The notes under the pieces: generated by a model | What the model saw: the letters and a program-made list of their open reading frames with translations, nothing else | Told to the model about the DNA's origin: nothing | Databases searched by the model: none | Made by a program: the position numbers and the translations under genes | In this document: positions 40,410 to 51,843 of the stretch, piece by piece | Numbering within the stretch: the first letter of the stretch is position 1 | How the letters are laid out: each line of letters starts with the position of its first letter | Assembly: GCA_944548615.1 (NCBI GenBank) | Contig: OX155974.1 | Location: forward strand, 186,001-250,000 | Direction of reading: 5' to 3' | Origin: Micropterix aruncella | Lineage: Eukaryota > Arthropoda > Insecta > Lepidoptera > Micropterigidae | DNA: 64,000 nt

Positions 40410-42631
40410 ACCTTTGATGAGTACTCTTCGTCTTCTAAGCAAGCAGAACATAGTGCATCGGTGGAGCACGAACAGTTTTTTAGATGAAATCGAACAATGC
40501 GATCTCCATTAGGTAGTATATTCTATTGTATGTATGCATGTTATTTTTTAGTTACTTTTTGTGAATTTTTATTTATCTATCAGCCAATACGGAACAATCA
40601 AATGCATTTACTGATAAGATTCTAATTGCTTAAAAACCTAGATTTAAGTGTGTATGTTTATTATATTACATATTTATACGGAACAGACAAATGCATTTAT
40701 TGATAATTCTAATGCCTTTAAATTTACGTAGATTTAAGTGTGTGAGTGTTTATTATGGATTGTAAGTCAGAAACCTAGTTTTTATCGAACAGTGGTTACT
40801 TGTTTAACTTATTTTATTTTCGAATATAAGTCATGCGGGAGCGGGAGAGAGGTGTTTTACGACGCGGAGAAAATGTAAATATAATGTTTCTAAAAATAAG
40901 GATATTAAGTTAATAAATTGGTAGTATTATATTAAATATGCCTACTTACCAAGGCAATTTGACAGTAGGTATATTCTATGGAATTTTCGTAAAATTTTGT
41001 AGTCCAGAGATGTTTTGCTGTAAGAATATACATATTGAGTTTACAGATACAGCATGAATGGGACCGATAGCGTTTCTTCGGGAATTAAAACTGAAATTAG
41101 TTCAAGCGAATAAGATAGAGCAATGCGTTAGAGCGGAATACGAAAGGAACGATCGTCTATAGAAACTACCTCTCGAATCGTCCGAAAAATTTGAACACAT
41201 TTCGTGCGGTGAAAGATACTTTTATATATAATAGTTATAAGTTATAGGATAAGTTTAATGGTTATAAGTTATAAGATATAGATCCATAGTGTTTTAATAT
41301 AATGTCGTTTGGTTCAATATTATTAGTGTTTTATTCCACTTACCGCTTAAATACAGAAGGTGGTGATTTCTGCAATATGTTATAGGTAGTAGTTATTAAT
41401 GGAATAATTAATGTTATTATTAATATTAAATTTAAATTTTGCCTCTATTCCGTGGTTTAATTTCATATCAAAATCTTGTCATTTGCCAGCTAATAATTCG
41501 AATTTCGTCTGCTGCTCAGTTCAACGAATGGAGTTCAAAACGGCAGATAAAATGAGTTATATCTAGGATATGTCTTTCTATCCGTTTCATAATTTTTAAT
41601 ACGTTTTGAGGGTATTAATGAACAGTTTCGGTGACATGACATTCCATAATATTACGGACTTCGTTTCGTCGTCTAATAACTACTTGGATGGTCTTAGATG
41701 GTCATCTATTGGATCTACATCTAATTGGATGGTCATCATCATACTTGGTGTATTAGTAGGAAGAGTAGAACCTACGTTTTGGGAAAAAATATTATATTGC
41801 AACAGTAATGTGAGAATAGTAGGTAAGACTAAATATAACTTGGATACCGATGTCTCAATACCGTCTCCTAAGAGGCGTGTTGTACTCATATTAATGTTTC
41901 TGCTCATATACTGATTCTATCACGTGACATCGACGTTTAAATTATTCAGCTTGAAAAATAAGAGTTAGTCGTGCCTCCGTTAAATAATCATTACTTTTGA
42001 ATACTATTGAGACAGGTAGGTACCGACAATTTGTGGTTAAGCTATACGAAATTTAAGACTAAACATAACCTCAAAATGTATCTAGAAGTACATTTTGAGT
42101 CTCTGAAAACGACTTCTCTATATCCGCTTTGATTAGTTTTGGTAATTTTTTTAGCAAAGTAAGTATATGAATAGGTAACGAGAATAAATGACAAAATGAA
42201 CGCGATTTTTAGACTCTTTCAGAAACTAGTCAGAGTTCACAACCGATTGGTATCGCCGAACGGTGTGCAAACCGTCCAGTAGCGTCGGGCAATGCAATCG
42301 TACCATGGGTCCACCAGCTGAGAGACCTGAGACACGAGAGTCTTACCCGGGGTAGCCTTTCGCACGTGGAGGCTTCTGAATAGGAGCTAAATCGCTATAG
42401 TTGAACTGATTAGAGAAAATAAGGATTTAAGGCCCAAGCTGCACGAAACCATTCGCTACCCAATATAATCAATTAGACCTTGATTAAAAGTCATTCGTTA
42501 TCAATTTTATTATAGACGACCAAATAAATTGCTATTAGTTTCGCCGTCAATGCCTTCTGTGCCACCTGCATTTCACCGACGCAGTAGGGTTGCCAGCATG
42601 TACTATGGAGTTGAGCAATCTAATATGCAAT
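40410..42631 (+). repeat. Amplicon unit 3, downstream flank
   Basis: The most complete copy of the distal flank. It is collinear with 1-81 plus 4889-5670, and inverted with 16302-14360. It is interrupted by a MITE fragment at about 41040-41230 and ends at GCAAT 42631, where the ISL2EU element begins. It carries the CGGTGCGCA module at 42225-42330 and no gene. Confidence 0.8.
41040..41230 (+). mobile_element. Partial copy of the GCGTTTCTT MITE
   Basis: Matches the left part of 21170-21455, including AAACTGAAATTAGTTCAAGC and AAGATAGAGCAAT. It interrupts flank sequence that is continuous at about 10180 and 15710. The right arm is missing. Confidence 0.55.
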
Positions 42632-42905
42632 GGGTCTGACAAACGTTTTTTACTTTACATGCCAAATAAATCTACAAAAAAATACGAGAAAAACTGTGTT
42701 TTTACTTTTTTCATATCTTAAAAAATGGATGAGATATTTACGATCAAAGTGCGTATTTCCGGCCGAATGATTTTAAAATCGCGGGCGCACGCTCACTAGC
42801 CGATGACGTCACAGCCTTGGTCATTCGACAGCTGCGCTCTCGTTCGCACGCCGCGCGCGCCGCTCCGCTGTAAAAATCTAAATTATAAAGTTCTCTGTGG
42901 TAAAA

Positions 42906-43873
42906 ATGGGAAAAAAATACTGTATTGTGCCTCAGTGCTTCAATTCATCTGTTAAAACACCTGGTAAACTCTTTTTTTATGTGCCTAAGAACCCAAAAAT
43001 GAGGAAAAAGTGGATGACAGTCGTAAAAAGAGTCGATTCAATAGGCCCTAAAACTAAAGCGCACTGCTGTGAAGACCATTTCGATGTAAGTATTTACTAT
43101 TTGTTAATAATGGTTTTATCCTTCTTCTTTCTACTTATGCTTGCAACATTTGACCTACTTAACCTACCTATCTACTGGCAGTGCAGTGCTTCTCAACCGA
43201 AATATTTTCATCCCAACTATGAATAAGTAAATGTTTTGTCAGAAGTATCAAACTCGCGGCCCGCATTTATCCTTAGTTTTCGTAGTAAACATTTTTTTAA
43301 TGATAGACTACCTTTTAAGTGATGCAACGTACATTAAACACGGTTTTAATTCACGGTTTTTATTCGGGTTTTTAATTTGTCTTTAAAATGTTATTATTTT
43401 TGTTTTAGGTGGAAAATGACATGGAAAATTATGTTAAGTATAAACTAGTTGGAGGAAAACTTAAACTCAAGAAAGGCGTAGTGCCTCATAGGTTTGATTG
43501 TCAAAAACAAACAGTTGAAAAACCTGAGCGCTCTGTTGTAAAAAAACTTAAAATTGCAAAACTGACAACTTCCTCAAATGAATGTATTGCGTCTACTTCA
43601 CATGACATTGAAGAAATATATATTGTGGATTCCATTCCTCGAGTTCAAGATATTGTGAATGACGACCCCTTAAATGATGTGACAAGAGATGAAAATCTAA
43701 GTAGTACCAAAGAAGATATTCTAAAAACGAAACACAAAAAAAATCAAGTAAATTTAAGGAACAAAGTTTATCATAACAGTACTGAGACCGATAATAAATA
43801 TTTTGATTTGACATCTATGGATAAAAAACAAAACAAAATCAAGAAACAAAATCCGCTTGAAAATCCAGTTTGA
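42906..43873 (+). CDS. ISL2EU transposase, THAP exons
   Basis: Exon 1 is 42906-43085, 60 codons, with the THAP finger: CIVPQC, then FFYVPKNPKMRKKWM and HCCEDHFD. GTAAGT follows. Exon 2 starts at 43409 after TTTTGTTTTAG, in phase 0, with KKGVVPHRF closing the domain. The THAP domain binds element ends in the family. The frame meets TGA at 43871-43873 but remains readable for about 30 codons more (to ETYISDLF). The transposase was therefore longer, and this stop is probably a lesion. Confidence 0.82.
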
Positions 43874-43961
43874 AATCCATCGACTTCCAGTTTTGAAGAA
43901 AAATCTTTGATATCAAGAAATACTCACAGTGATTACGATGTATTAGATGAAACATACATTA

Positions 43962-44329
43962 GCGATTTATTTATTTATTTATTTATATAAGTAATGCAAA
44001 TAATTAAAAAGTTAACAATTTCAGCTTAGGTTCTTCAATTTCAGCTACTTACGAAATTGAATCAAAAGCAGAAAAAAGAATACAATGCATAGTCTAGTGG
44101 CAACGTCACCTAACTAGGCCGGGACCTGTTCTAAGGTAAACGTTATTTTTTTAATGTGCTTGCACAAATACCGTGTTTATATGAGTGGCATATATTCCAT
44201 GTATGCACAAAAATGGAATTGCAAAACAATATTAAAAATGACTAAATACTTGATTAAATTAAATAATTAAATTAAAGTTAGAAGTGGAAAATTAAAATGA
44301 CAGCAAATAAATTCAAATCATAAAAAAAT
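43962..44329 (-). mobile_element. LINE or SINE 3'-end fragment inserted in the transposase gene
   Basis: It starts with a TTTATTTATTTATTTA run (the complement of an A-rich tail) and has CAACTAGGCCGGGACC-like sequence, similar to a stretch in the BEL/Pao 1 LTR near 24195. The transposase frame stops just before it (ISDLF) and resumes just after it (SEADFDKESF). The boundaries are therefore inferred from protein continuity. Confidence 0.5.
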
Positions 44330-44437
44330 TCTGAGGCTGATTTCGATAAGGAATCTTTTAAAACATACATGCAAAAAGCCGCTCTTTTATGTGTTTCTCG
44401 GGAGCCTCAGATGCTTTTAGGCATCCCAAAACAATGG
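44330..44437 (+). pseudogene. ISL2EU transposase, middle part before the BEL/Pao insertion
   Basis: The frame reads SEADFDKESFKTYMQKAALL and on to REPQMLLGIPKQW, the region that leads into the DDE domain in this family. It is cut at AATGG (44433-44437) by BEL/Pao element 2 and continues at 49163. Confidence 0.75.
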
Positions 44438-44772
44438 TGTGGTGGCAAATTCGTCGGGCTGTTGTGAACGCGTCGGGAATCTACCGCCGTGTGTCATAGA
44501 GTGACAGATCGTAAGGTTTGTTACGACCTTTGGGGCGCGAATCTGCTTCAAACAGCTGATAGCGCGCGACGACCCACAAGGGCGTGTCTCTCCCGGGGCG
44601 GGCCTTGACACAAGGTTGTAGGGCTTGTGTCTGCGATTTCGTTTTAAGGAAATCGCCGCAGCCTCTTCTCTTTTATCAGGCTGTTATATCTTCGCCGGGG
44701 CGTAAATCCGGCCTACGGCATGTGATTAAGGCACCTAGAGATGGCGAGTAGTATACGAAAGTCGCTTACGAA
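44438..44772 (-). repeat. 3' LTR of BEL/Pao element 2 (U3 deleted)
   Basis: About 335 bp match 48509-48840, with three substitutions seen. The remaining 320 bp of the 5' LTR have no counterpart here. The junction lies at a repeated GAAAGTCGCTTAC, a possible microhomology for the deletion. Confidence 0.85.
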
Positions 44773-44773
44773 A

Positions 44774-46972
44774 GTCGCTTACGAACGTACGCCACCGCTG
44801 CGAACGCTTTTTGACTAGCGTCCGTGAAGACGTGAAGTTGAATACTTTTATTTTTATTTTTGCCGTTAAATTGGTAACTGCGCGGTATTTTAAATTGCCT
44901 TATTAATTGTAGCTCGTCGAGCTACGTCGGCCATTTTTTAAAGGAAGTGTTTCCTATCGCGTGATCCCAGTCTACTTTTTCTAGCCAGATATCTTGCAAG
45001 AGGATTTTGGCCTTTATGGCAAGAGGTCCCAAAAATCGTAAAGGATCAAACACGGACATGATTACTTGCAGCGTTTGTCGTTTAGTCGGCACTATTTTTC
45101 CATTTATTAACTCTGAATTTATTTTTCTGAAATTTGTGTCGAATGAAAGTATATCGGTTTGTGGGTCCCATCTTAATCCGAGAATGCGTTCGACGTGGTC
45201 GTCAGGATTCGTCCACATAACGTCGGTTTTTGAACGCTCCTCAGGTGGGATTTGACTTAACGTACGTACGTCGCTGCTCGCCCAGTTCACGATCTCGAAA
45301 CCGCCTGCTCGGTGTATGCGCGATACATCGTAGATCAGTTGTTTTGCAGATTCATCTGTGCTATCTAAGTAGTCGTCGACGTAATGTCGATCTCGTATGG
45401 CCTTTACAGCTTCTGGGGATTCGTCTTTATATTGATCAGCGTTGCGATTTTTTACGTATTGAGCTGAACACGGGGAACAGGTGGAGCCGAACAGCACGAC
45501 CTTCGTGCGGTATTCGTCCGGCTGTCTGCTCGTATCCATATCGCGCCATAAGAAACGCTGACTGTCAGTGTCCGCGTAGATTAAGCGCACTTGCAGAAAC
45601 ATTTCGCGAATGTCAGCCGTGAAGCCTATCAGCCCTTGACGAAATTTGAACAATACTCCCATGAGGGAATTCAAAAGATCAGGGCCTGAAAGCAGTTTGT
45701 CATTCAGACTTACACCGTTTGATTTAGCAGCGCAGTCGAATACTAGGCGGAGTTTTCCCGGTTTGTTTTTATTTATTATGTGGAAATGGGGCAAGTACCA
45801 AATTTTGCCATTTTCGGCTTTAATTTCTTGGTTTGTGAGTTTTTCGGCGTAGCCTTTTGCGATGAAGTCAGTGATTTTTTCGGAGTATTGGCGCGCTAAA
45901 TTCGGATCTTTTTCCAATTTTTTCTCCACTGACCTGAGTCGCCGTTCAGCCATATCTCGGCTTGGGGGCATCGAAACATCGTCCGTTTTCCATAACAATC
46001 CCGTCTCCCAACGTCCATCCACCAGATGGGTAGATGTCTGCAGAATTTGCTCAGCCCTGGAATTCGTGTTTTGACGATGTTTCCTCAGGTGTGGACCCAA
46101 ATCTTCTATTTCGAAATAACCGCGTACAATTTTATCAACCGTTTCGTCTTCGCATAAGTTGTTCACCTGTTCTATTTTATTGTGATGGTATTTTTTATGT
46201 GACAGCCCTACCGCGCCAGCAAGAGTCCAACCTAAACGTGACGACGTTGCCGTAGGGCCTTCTAGCGGTCCGGCCCGAATCGTCCTGGGGATAAACAGAT
46301 CCCAGTGATCGATACCGATCAACAGCTTGGGTCTCCCGCTAACATCACAAAGTGGAACATTTTTAAGATGTGGCCACTTGTCTGTCATTTGCTTTGCATT
46401 GAAAACTTGCGTTGGCAACTCTAGGTTTTTTATGGTTCTGACATTAATTAATGGATAGAAGCGATTCGTGCTGACGGCGCGAATCTCGATATTAACGCGT
46501 CGTGTATTGTGGTTTCGTGTTGCCATTCCGGAGGCCCCTACCAAATTTAGTGGACATTGCGGTCCGTCTGCTCCTATCTCGTTTGCGATGTCATCTTCTA
46601 ACAGAGTGAGAGTAGATCCCTCGTCTAGGAGCGCTAACGTAGTGTAACACCCCTTTGGACCTCGTAATTCGACTGTCGCTACTCGAAGTAGCATTTTGGA
46701 GGAGCTGTCCCACGTGTTTGTTACGGCGCTCGTTGAAGGGGTCGATTCTCTATCAGAATTTGACTCTTTCGGCGCATTTTCTTGTGTATATAGCTTAGGC
46801 TTAGATGAGTGCAGAACTGCGTGATGCGGTTGTGGGCACCCATCTTTGCCGCATTTGCCCGATTTTTTGCATTCCTTTAGTGTATGTCCCCTAGTGAGAC
46901 ATCGAAAACATATTTTTTCTTTTTTAACCCATTCCCAACGATCGTTTATTGATAATGAGAGTAGAAACCTAC
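44774..46972 (-). pseudogene. pol: BEL/Pao element 2 pol: zinc knuckle, protease, RT, partial RNase H
   Basis: On the minus strand the frame opens at about 46972 with a knuckle CFRCLTRGHTLKEC, then the protease LLDEGSTLTLLEDD and the RT. RT shows LPHFHIINKNKPGKLRLVFD, FTADIREMFLQ and HYVDDYLDS. A TAG at 44922-44924 replaces a codon before LDELQLIRQF. RNase H begins LHVFTDASQKAFA and is then cut off. A one-base shift near 46972 separates it from the gag frame. Integrase is absent. Confidence 0.88.
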
Positions 46973-48015
46973 ATTCGGGTGTGCGATGGTTCGTTTTTTA
47001 CATTTCGCGCATTCCGATATCTTAGATTCCGTGGTTGTGTGTGTGTATTTTTTATTTGTATATGTGAAGTTTTTATTATTATTTTTAACGGCCCCTGAAT
47101 TGGAATGTATGGGCGGCGAGTCGTCCTGTGCTGCTGCATCCACTATTCCCTCTAACCAGTTCCCGAAATGCAACAAAGTAGGATGATTGTCGTTTTTTGT
47201 CGAAAACCATTGAAGTCGTAAATGTTGCGGTAGTTTGTTTACGAGTTCCCGAAGTAACGGCGGGTTTATTAAATATCCCTCGTGTCCCATATTTTTTAGT
47301 GAATACACAACGTTACATACTACATTTCCAAATTCTACCAGCGTGAACAGAGAGTCACTTACCGTTATGGGCTGCGTTCGCTGTACTTCTCGCATCAATT
47401 CGTCGATGCGGGCACCCGGTCGGCTGAAGCGGCGCTCTAATGTTTGTCGGATATTGGAGACGTTCCGAGGTTCCAACAACATTGAGCGCACGGCTTCTCG
47501 AGCCTGACCTTGAAGGCTCTGTTGGAGCCTCAGCAGGTTGTCGACGTCAGTGAATCCGCAGGTCGCGGTTCCCTGGTCGTAAAGTGCCGCGAATATAGGC
47601 CATTCGTTGAAATCGCCTGAGAATTTTGGAAGATCTTTTAATAATGTTGCTCGCGCATGATTTAATGTATGAGTAGGGGGGGATAACACTGGCACGTTCA
47701 CTTCACTATTTTTCACTGTGTTTTTTAAATTGTTTTTGTTGTCTTCGACGCTTCTCGCGGGGGCTCGAATCATATCCGTCGGTGCGCGCTGCGATGTCAA
47801 CCATGCTGCTGTGCGTCGAATCGATGCTTCTGAAGCGGCGACCCGTGACTTTAGTCCTTTCCTGCTTCGGGACGCATTGCTAACGCTTTCTTCTTCATCG
47901 AATTCGTCTTCAACTTCTGCTTCGATGAGTCGTTTTTGAAGAGCTAATTTTATTTCGAGCGTCTCCATTTTTATGCGCTGCTCGGTGGCTCGGGCGTCAG
48001 CGGCGGCGGCGGCGT

Positions 48016-48046
<31 letters not shown>

Positions 48047-48340
48047 GGCGGCGGCGGCTCGGGCGGCTTCGGCATCAGCGGCGGCTTCGGCTTGGAGACG
48101 CGCGCGCTCATCGGCTGCTTGAATTTCGGCCTCAATCTGCAGTCTTGCGATTCGGTTCACGGCTGACCGCGAAGATCGATGGCTGGCGACGGATGTCGTT
48201 CGCGATGACGGCGGTGGCTCGATAAGTGTGGCGTCGGTGTCGTCCAGCGGCTCCATGACGTCGTGAAGATCGGCGCGGCCGTCCGTCCGTTTGGCAGCTA
48301 GCCGCTCGCTTTTTCGGGCGGGTGTGTCTTTATTCGACAT
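46946..48340 (-). CDS. gag: BEL/Pao element 2 Gag
   Basis: ATG at 48340 (MSNKDTPARKSERLAAKR). The 464-codon frame has a charged N-terminus, an Ala-rich run encoded by GCC/GCG repeats (about 48000-48065), a coiled-coil-like section, and a capsid-like domain with LPKFSGDFNEWPIFAALYDQ and DVDNLLRLQQSLQGQAREAV. The first half of a knuckle, CAKCKK, is present. The frame then ends by a shift into the pol frame, which carries the second knuckle. Confidence 0.88.
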
Positions 48341-48481
48341 TTTGTATGTTAGTTCTTTTCTTGGGCTTAGTAATAAAAAAATATATTTGTTTTGACTATG
48401 CCCGGACCGGTTTTGTTTGCCTTGCTCCTAACCGGTTTTGTTTTCGGTTTCTTTTTTTATTTTTATTATTTCGTCTGGTAG

Positions 48482-48499
48482 ATCCGGCTCGAAGGACCA
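48482..48499 (-). promoter_or_regulatory. Primer binding site of BEL/Pao element 2 (tRNA-Tyr)
   Basis: The plus strand reads ATCCGGCTCGAAGGACCA, which equals the 3' end of insect tRNA-Tyr including CCA as I remember it. It lies nine bases inside the 5' LTR boundary. The primer assignment rests on an 18-base match. Confidence 0.75.
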
Positions 48500-48508
48500 T
48501 CGATTCTA

Positions 48509-49160
48509 TGTGGTGGCAAATTCGTCGGGCTGTTGTGAACGCGTCGGGAATCTACCGCCGTGTGTCATAGAGTGACAGATCGTAAGGTTTGTTACGACCT
48601 TTGGGGCGCGAATCTGCTTCAAACAGCTGATAGCGCGCGACGACCCACAAGGGCGTGTCTCTCCCGGGGCGGGCCTTGACACAAGGTTGTAGGGCTTGTG
48701 TCTGCGATTTCGTTTTAAGGAAATCGCCGGAGCCTCTTCTCTTTTATCAGGCTGTTATATCTTCGCCGGGGCGTAAATCCGGCCTACGGCATGTGATTAA
48801 GGAACCTAGAGATGGCGAGTAGTATGCGAAAGTCGCTTACCTTGGAGCGAGATATCTTGAGCGAAGTAGATTCGTCAGAGGATGTCGGGCGGCTGATGGA
48901 GCTCGGATCCAACGATGAGTCCCTCCGTTTAAAGATGATCTCGTACTGGCGCACTGAACCACTGATTTTACTATTTAACCGTGTGGATTAGGATTTAACC
49001 GTGTGGTAATTTGGAAACTATAAATGTGTAAATCTGAATTCCGAAATATCGGTTTATAAAATTTAAATAATGTTTAAATGTTGGTTGTATTTTATGGATT
49101 TCTATTTGTGATATGTGAATGCTTATTCTAAATATTCTAAGGATTATTTTTGCCGTGACA
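48509..49160 (-). repeat. 5' LTR of BEL/Pao element 2
   Basis: 652 bp, ending in GTGACA next to AATGG. It includes the U3 region (about 48841-49160) lost from the other LTR. Promoter elements should lie there. I cannot point to a specific one. Confidence 0.85.
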
Positions 49161-49162
49161 AA

Positions 49163-49951
49163 TGGTATTGTTGCATTCAGCTTTTAAGTGAATCTTGCAA
49201 ATGCTCACCAAGAGATGTGATGGTAGTCCTAAAAAAGATCCGCGTATATCAATCCAGCGCGTCACTTGCGCTTGATTTTGGTATTACAAGCGGTTCTGTA
49301 GGAATTATTTTTAGAAAAAATATTCCAATAATTTCATCTTGTATGAAAAGTCTTGTATTTTTTCCAAAATCAACACAAGTTGTGTCTAATATACCAATGC
49401 CATTTCGAAAGAGATACAGCAATGTCAAAAGTATTATAGATTGTCTGGAAATACAAATAAAAAAACCGTCAGAAGCAGCAAAGCAAGCACTAACATGGTC
49501 AGAATATAAATCATGTAATACCATGAAATACTTGATATCCATAACTCCGGATGGTCTTATTAATTTTATTTCTGAGGGATATGGAGGAAGAGCATCTGAC
49601 TCCGTCATATTTGAGGACTGTGGATATCTAAATTTGCTACCTAAAAATAGTGCAGTTATGGCTGATCGAGGTTTCAAGAATGTGGCTCATCTTTTGCAGC
49701 AAAAAGAATGCACCTTGATACGCCCACCTAGTGTCAGCGCTAACATAACTCCAACAAAAAGTGAAGTACTAGAAACAAAAAAAAATGCAGCTTTGCGTAT
49801 ACATGTCGAGAGAGCCATCGGCAGATTAAGGAACTTTGGATTCTTGATGCCACATGCTACTGTAGATCTTAAACACGTTGATTTATTAGACTATGTAATG
49901 ATGACTGCCTGCGGTATAGTTAATTTACATAACTCACTGTTTAATTTTTAA
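49163..49951 (+). CDS. ISL2EU transposase, DDE catalytic part
   Basis: The frame continues from 44437 with WYCCIQLLSESCKC, then a helix-turn-helix-like DFGITSGSVGIIFRKN. The DDE_Tnp_4-type core includes YSNVKSIIDCLEIQI, LTWSEYKSCNTMKYLI, ISEGYGGRASD, VMADRGFKN and, near the end, HVERAIGRLRNF. It ends at TAA 49949-49951. Asp residues in IIDCLE and MADRGF and Glu in VERAIGR are the likely catalytic triad. This part is intact. Only 43 bases separate it from the convergent nuclease gene. Confidence 0.85.
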   Translation, partial: WYCCIQLLSESCKCSPRDVMVVLKKIRVYQSSASLALDFGITSGSVGIIFRKNIPIISSCMKSLVFFPKSTQVVSNIPMPFRKRYSNVKSIIDCLEIQIKKPSEAAKQALTWSEYKSCNTMKYLISITPDGLINFISEGYGGRASDSVIFEDCGYLNLLPKNSAVMADRGFKNVAHLLQQKECTLIRPPSVSANITPTKSEVLETKKNAALRIHVERAIGRLRNFGFLMPHATVDLKHVDLLDYVMMTACGIVNLHNSLFNF

Positions 49952-49994
49952 GAATGATTTTTCAGAATAAAAGACTTCATACAAATATACCATT

Positions 49995-51843
49995 TTATTT
50001 CTGAATATCAGTTGGGACTCCTATTTTAATAAGTTTTTCAAAAACACACTCCTTCCAAAACTTACTAATTTTAACAAAAAGATTCTGACAGTAGCTTTTA
50101 TCGTATAAAACTTCGTAAACATCCACTTCTTTTGACACTTCAAAGTCTGCATGTGCAACACAAAAAAAACCTTTTTCTTTTCCTGTTAAGAGCATCTGGG
50201 TCTGTACTTGTGCTAAATATTGCTTACCTAATGATCCATCTTTATAATATTTATTAACTGTTGCAGCTTTTGATGGACACTTTATTTCTATAACGTGAGT
50301 CTCAGTTACTCCGTCTGGTGATGCTCCAAAAAATGGATAATTTGCACTGAGATAAAGTCCAGAGGGTTTAATCGAAATATTTTTTTTAATTTCCACTTCT
50401 TTTCTCACAATTTCTTCCAAAACGTTCCCTCTTTTCATCGAATCAGTTTCAATCAAAAGCTTAGCCCCAAATATTTCCTCAACAAGAGTTCCATGTTGTG
50501 TGCGGCATTGATCAGCTTCATGAGTTTTCGATGCAGTTACTCGTCCATACCGCATTTCAAACCAAAGGTCTGAACTGGCTTGCGCCTTGGTTGCTGATTC
50601 GAAGAGTTGGCATCTTTCATCTGTCATTTCAGTTATGCAATAATTTAAAAATGATTCAAAACTTAAATTTTCATTGCCTTCTATAAAAGTACATATAAGG
50701 TTATGCATGGATAATTTTTGTACCTCTGATTTATCTTTAAAGTAGGCTGAAAGCTGACAATCGAGCCCAAGATCATTTATTTTTTGCACAATTTTGTCAA
50801 TAAAGTCGTCGTTATTAGGTATTTCTGTGACCTTGTTATTTTGAGCAAAATCCTTGGCTTTGATGAACTTCAATGTAGTTCCAATACCTGTAGGTAAACA
50901 TTAAAACAATATAACAATATAATACGACATAACAATAATATAATGATAGGTGCTGTACTGGGTGTATAATAAACTACACCAGCTGTAACCTATTTTAAAT
51001 CTCTATTAATCACCTGAAAGAGATGCCTTCTTCCAGTAACATTTAACTGAAGTCGGCGACGGCTCCTCCGTTCTGCGGTGAAGCCACATTAAAAATGCCA
51101 CAGAATGTTTACATCCACCTTTGCTAGCTGCGCAGTCTTCACAGGATATGCTTATTACCTCCTCTTCCTTCTCGTTGCATTGCAAAACACAGTGGTAAGG
51201 TTTTGAACGCACTTTGTGTTCAGGAGTTATTTGGCACTTGACGGTACATACGCCACCCTCTCTTTTTAACTGTTTATACCCTATGGCGTCATCTCCGTAG
51301 CTCTCTCTTCCTGACCTAGAACCATATAACACTTCGAATTTTTTAAAAAACCTATACAAAACGTACGTTTTTAATGTACTATTAGAACGGCTTAACCGAT
51401 TGTGATAAAACATGTCTATGAACCACTGTTAAAAAAACAACATTCAAATTTAAAAAAACGCATCGAAATCGGTTCACCCGTTCATGAGCTACGGTACTAT
51501 CGACAGACATACAGGCACACAGATAGACATACAGCCAGATACACATAGCGGTCAAACTTATAACACACCTCTTTTTGCGACAGGCGTTAATAAATAACCA
51601 ATAAAAATGATAAGTAAAAATTTGCGGCCCGCAAGTTGATCAGCACTGATTTCTGAACTATTATTTATTTTTAATAAAAAAAAGACTAGGTAATGCTTAC
51701 TTAGAACATACATACCTTTTCATCTTTATTCCACGAATTTCGGCAGCTGTAAAATCCTGATTCTTCATGAAATATTGTGCCACCATTAAACTATCCACTC
51801 TTGGCAGATTGTTCGACTAACCTTTTAGAAAACCTTCTTCCAT
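49995..51843 (-). CDS. ISL2EU accessory protein: SWIM zinc finger plus YqaJ-type exonuclease (three exons)
   Basis: The exons are 51843-51716, 51315-51014 and 50887-49995. All junctions are GT/AG and the phases match exactly. Exon 1 gives LPRVDSLMVAQYFMKNQDFT and AAEIRGIKMKR, but has one TAG at codon 9. Exon 2 has SYGDDAIGY and a SWIM finger (CEDCAASKGGCKHSVAFLMW). Exon 3 is a lambda-exonuclease/YqaJ fold nuclease with FGASPDGV, IEIKCPS and YLAQVQTQML. Known ISL2EU elements pair such a nuclease with the transposase. Its likely job is processing DNA ends or intermediates. The intron between exons 1 and 2 contains a separate repeat. Confidence 0.82.
51420..51700 (-). repeat. Interspersed repeat inside the nuclease gene intron
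   Basis: It has CGAAATCGGTTCACCCGTTC, then CGACAGACATACAGGCACAC and CAAACTTATAACACACC. This is a common Lepidoptera interspersed motif, as I recall. It lies within intron 1 and leaves the splice sites intact. Confidence 0.5.

Larger units (their letters stand above)
44438..49160 (-). mobile_element. BEL/Pao LTR retrotransposon 2 (4.7 kb, deleted)
   Basis: AATGG flanks both ends (44433-44437 and 49161-49165), and the element runs TGTGGTGGC...GTGACA on the plus strand. Gag and pol lie on the minus strand, with the 5' LTR at 48509-49160. A deletion removed the end of RNase H, the integrase and the U3 part of the 3' LTR: pol reads FTDASQKAFAAVAYVR and then runs straight into LTR sequence. A tRNA-Tyr-type primer site is perfect. 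Confidence 0.92.

Noticed and set aside
47990..48095. GCC/GCG repeat as a CpG island or promoter
   Set aside because: It encodes the Ala-rich run of Gag in frame and needs no regulatory explanation.
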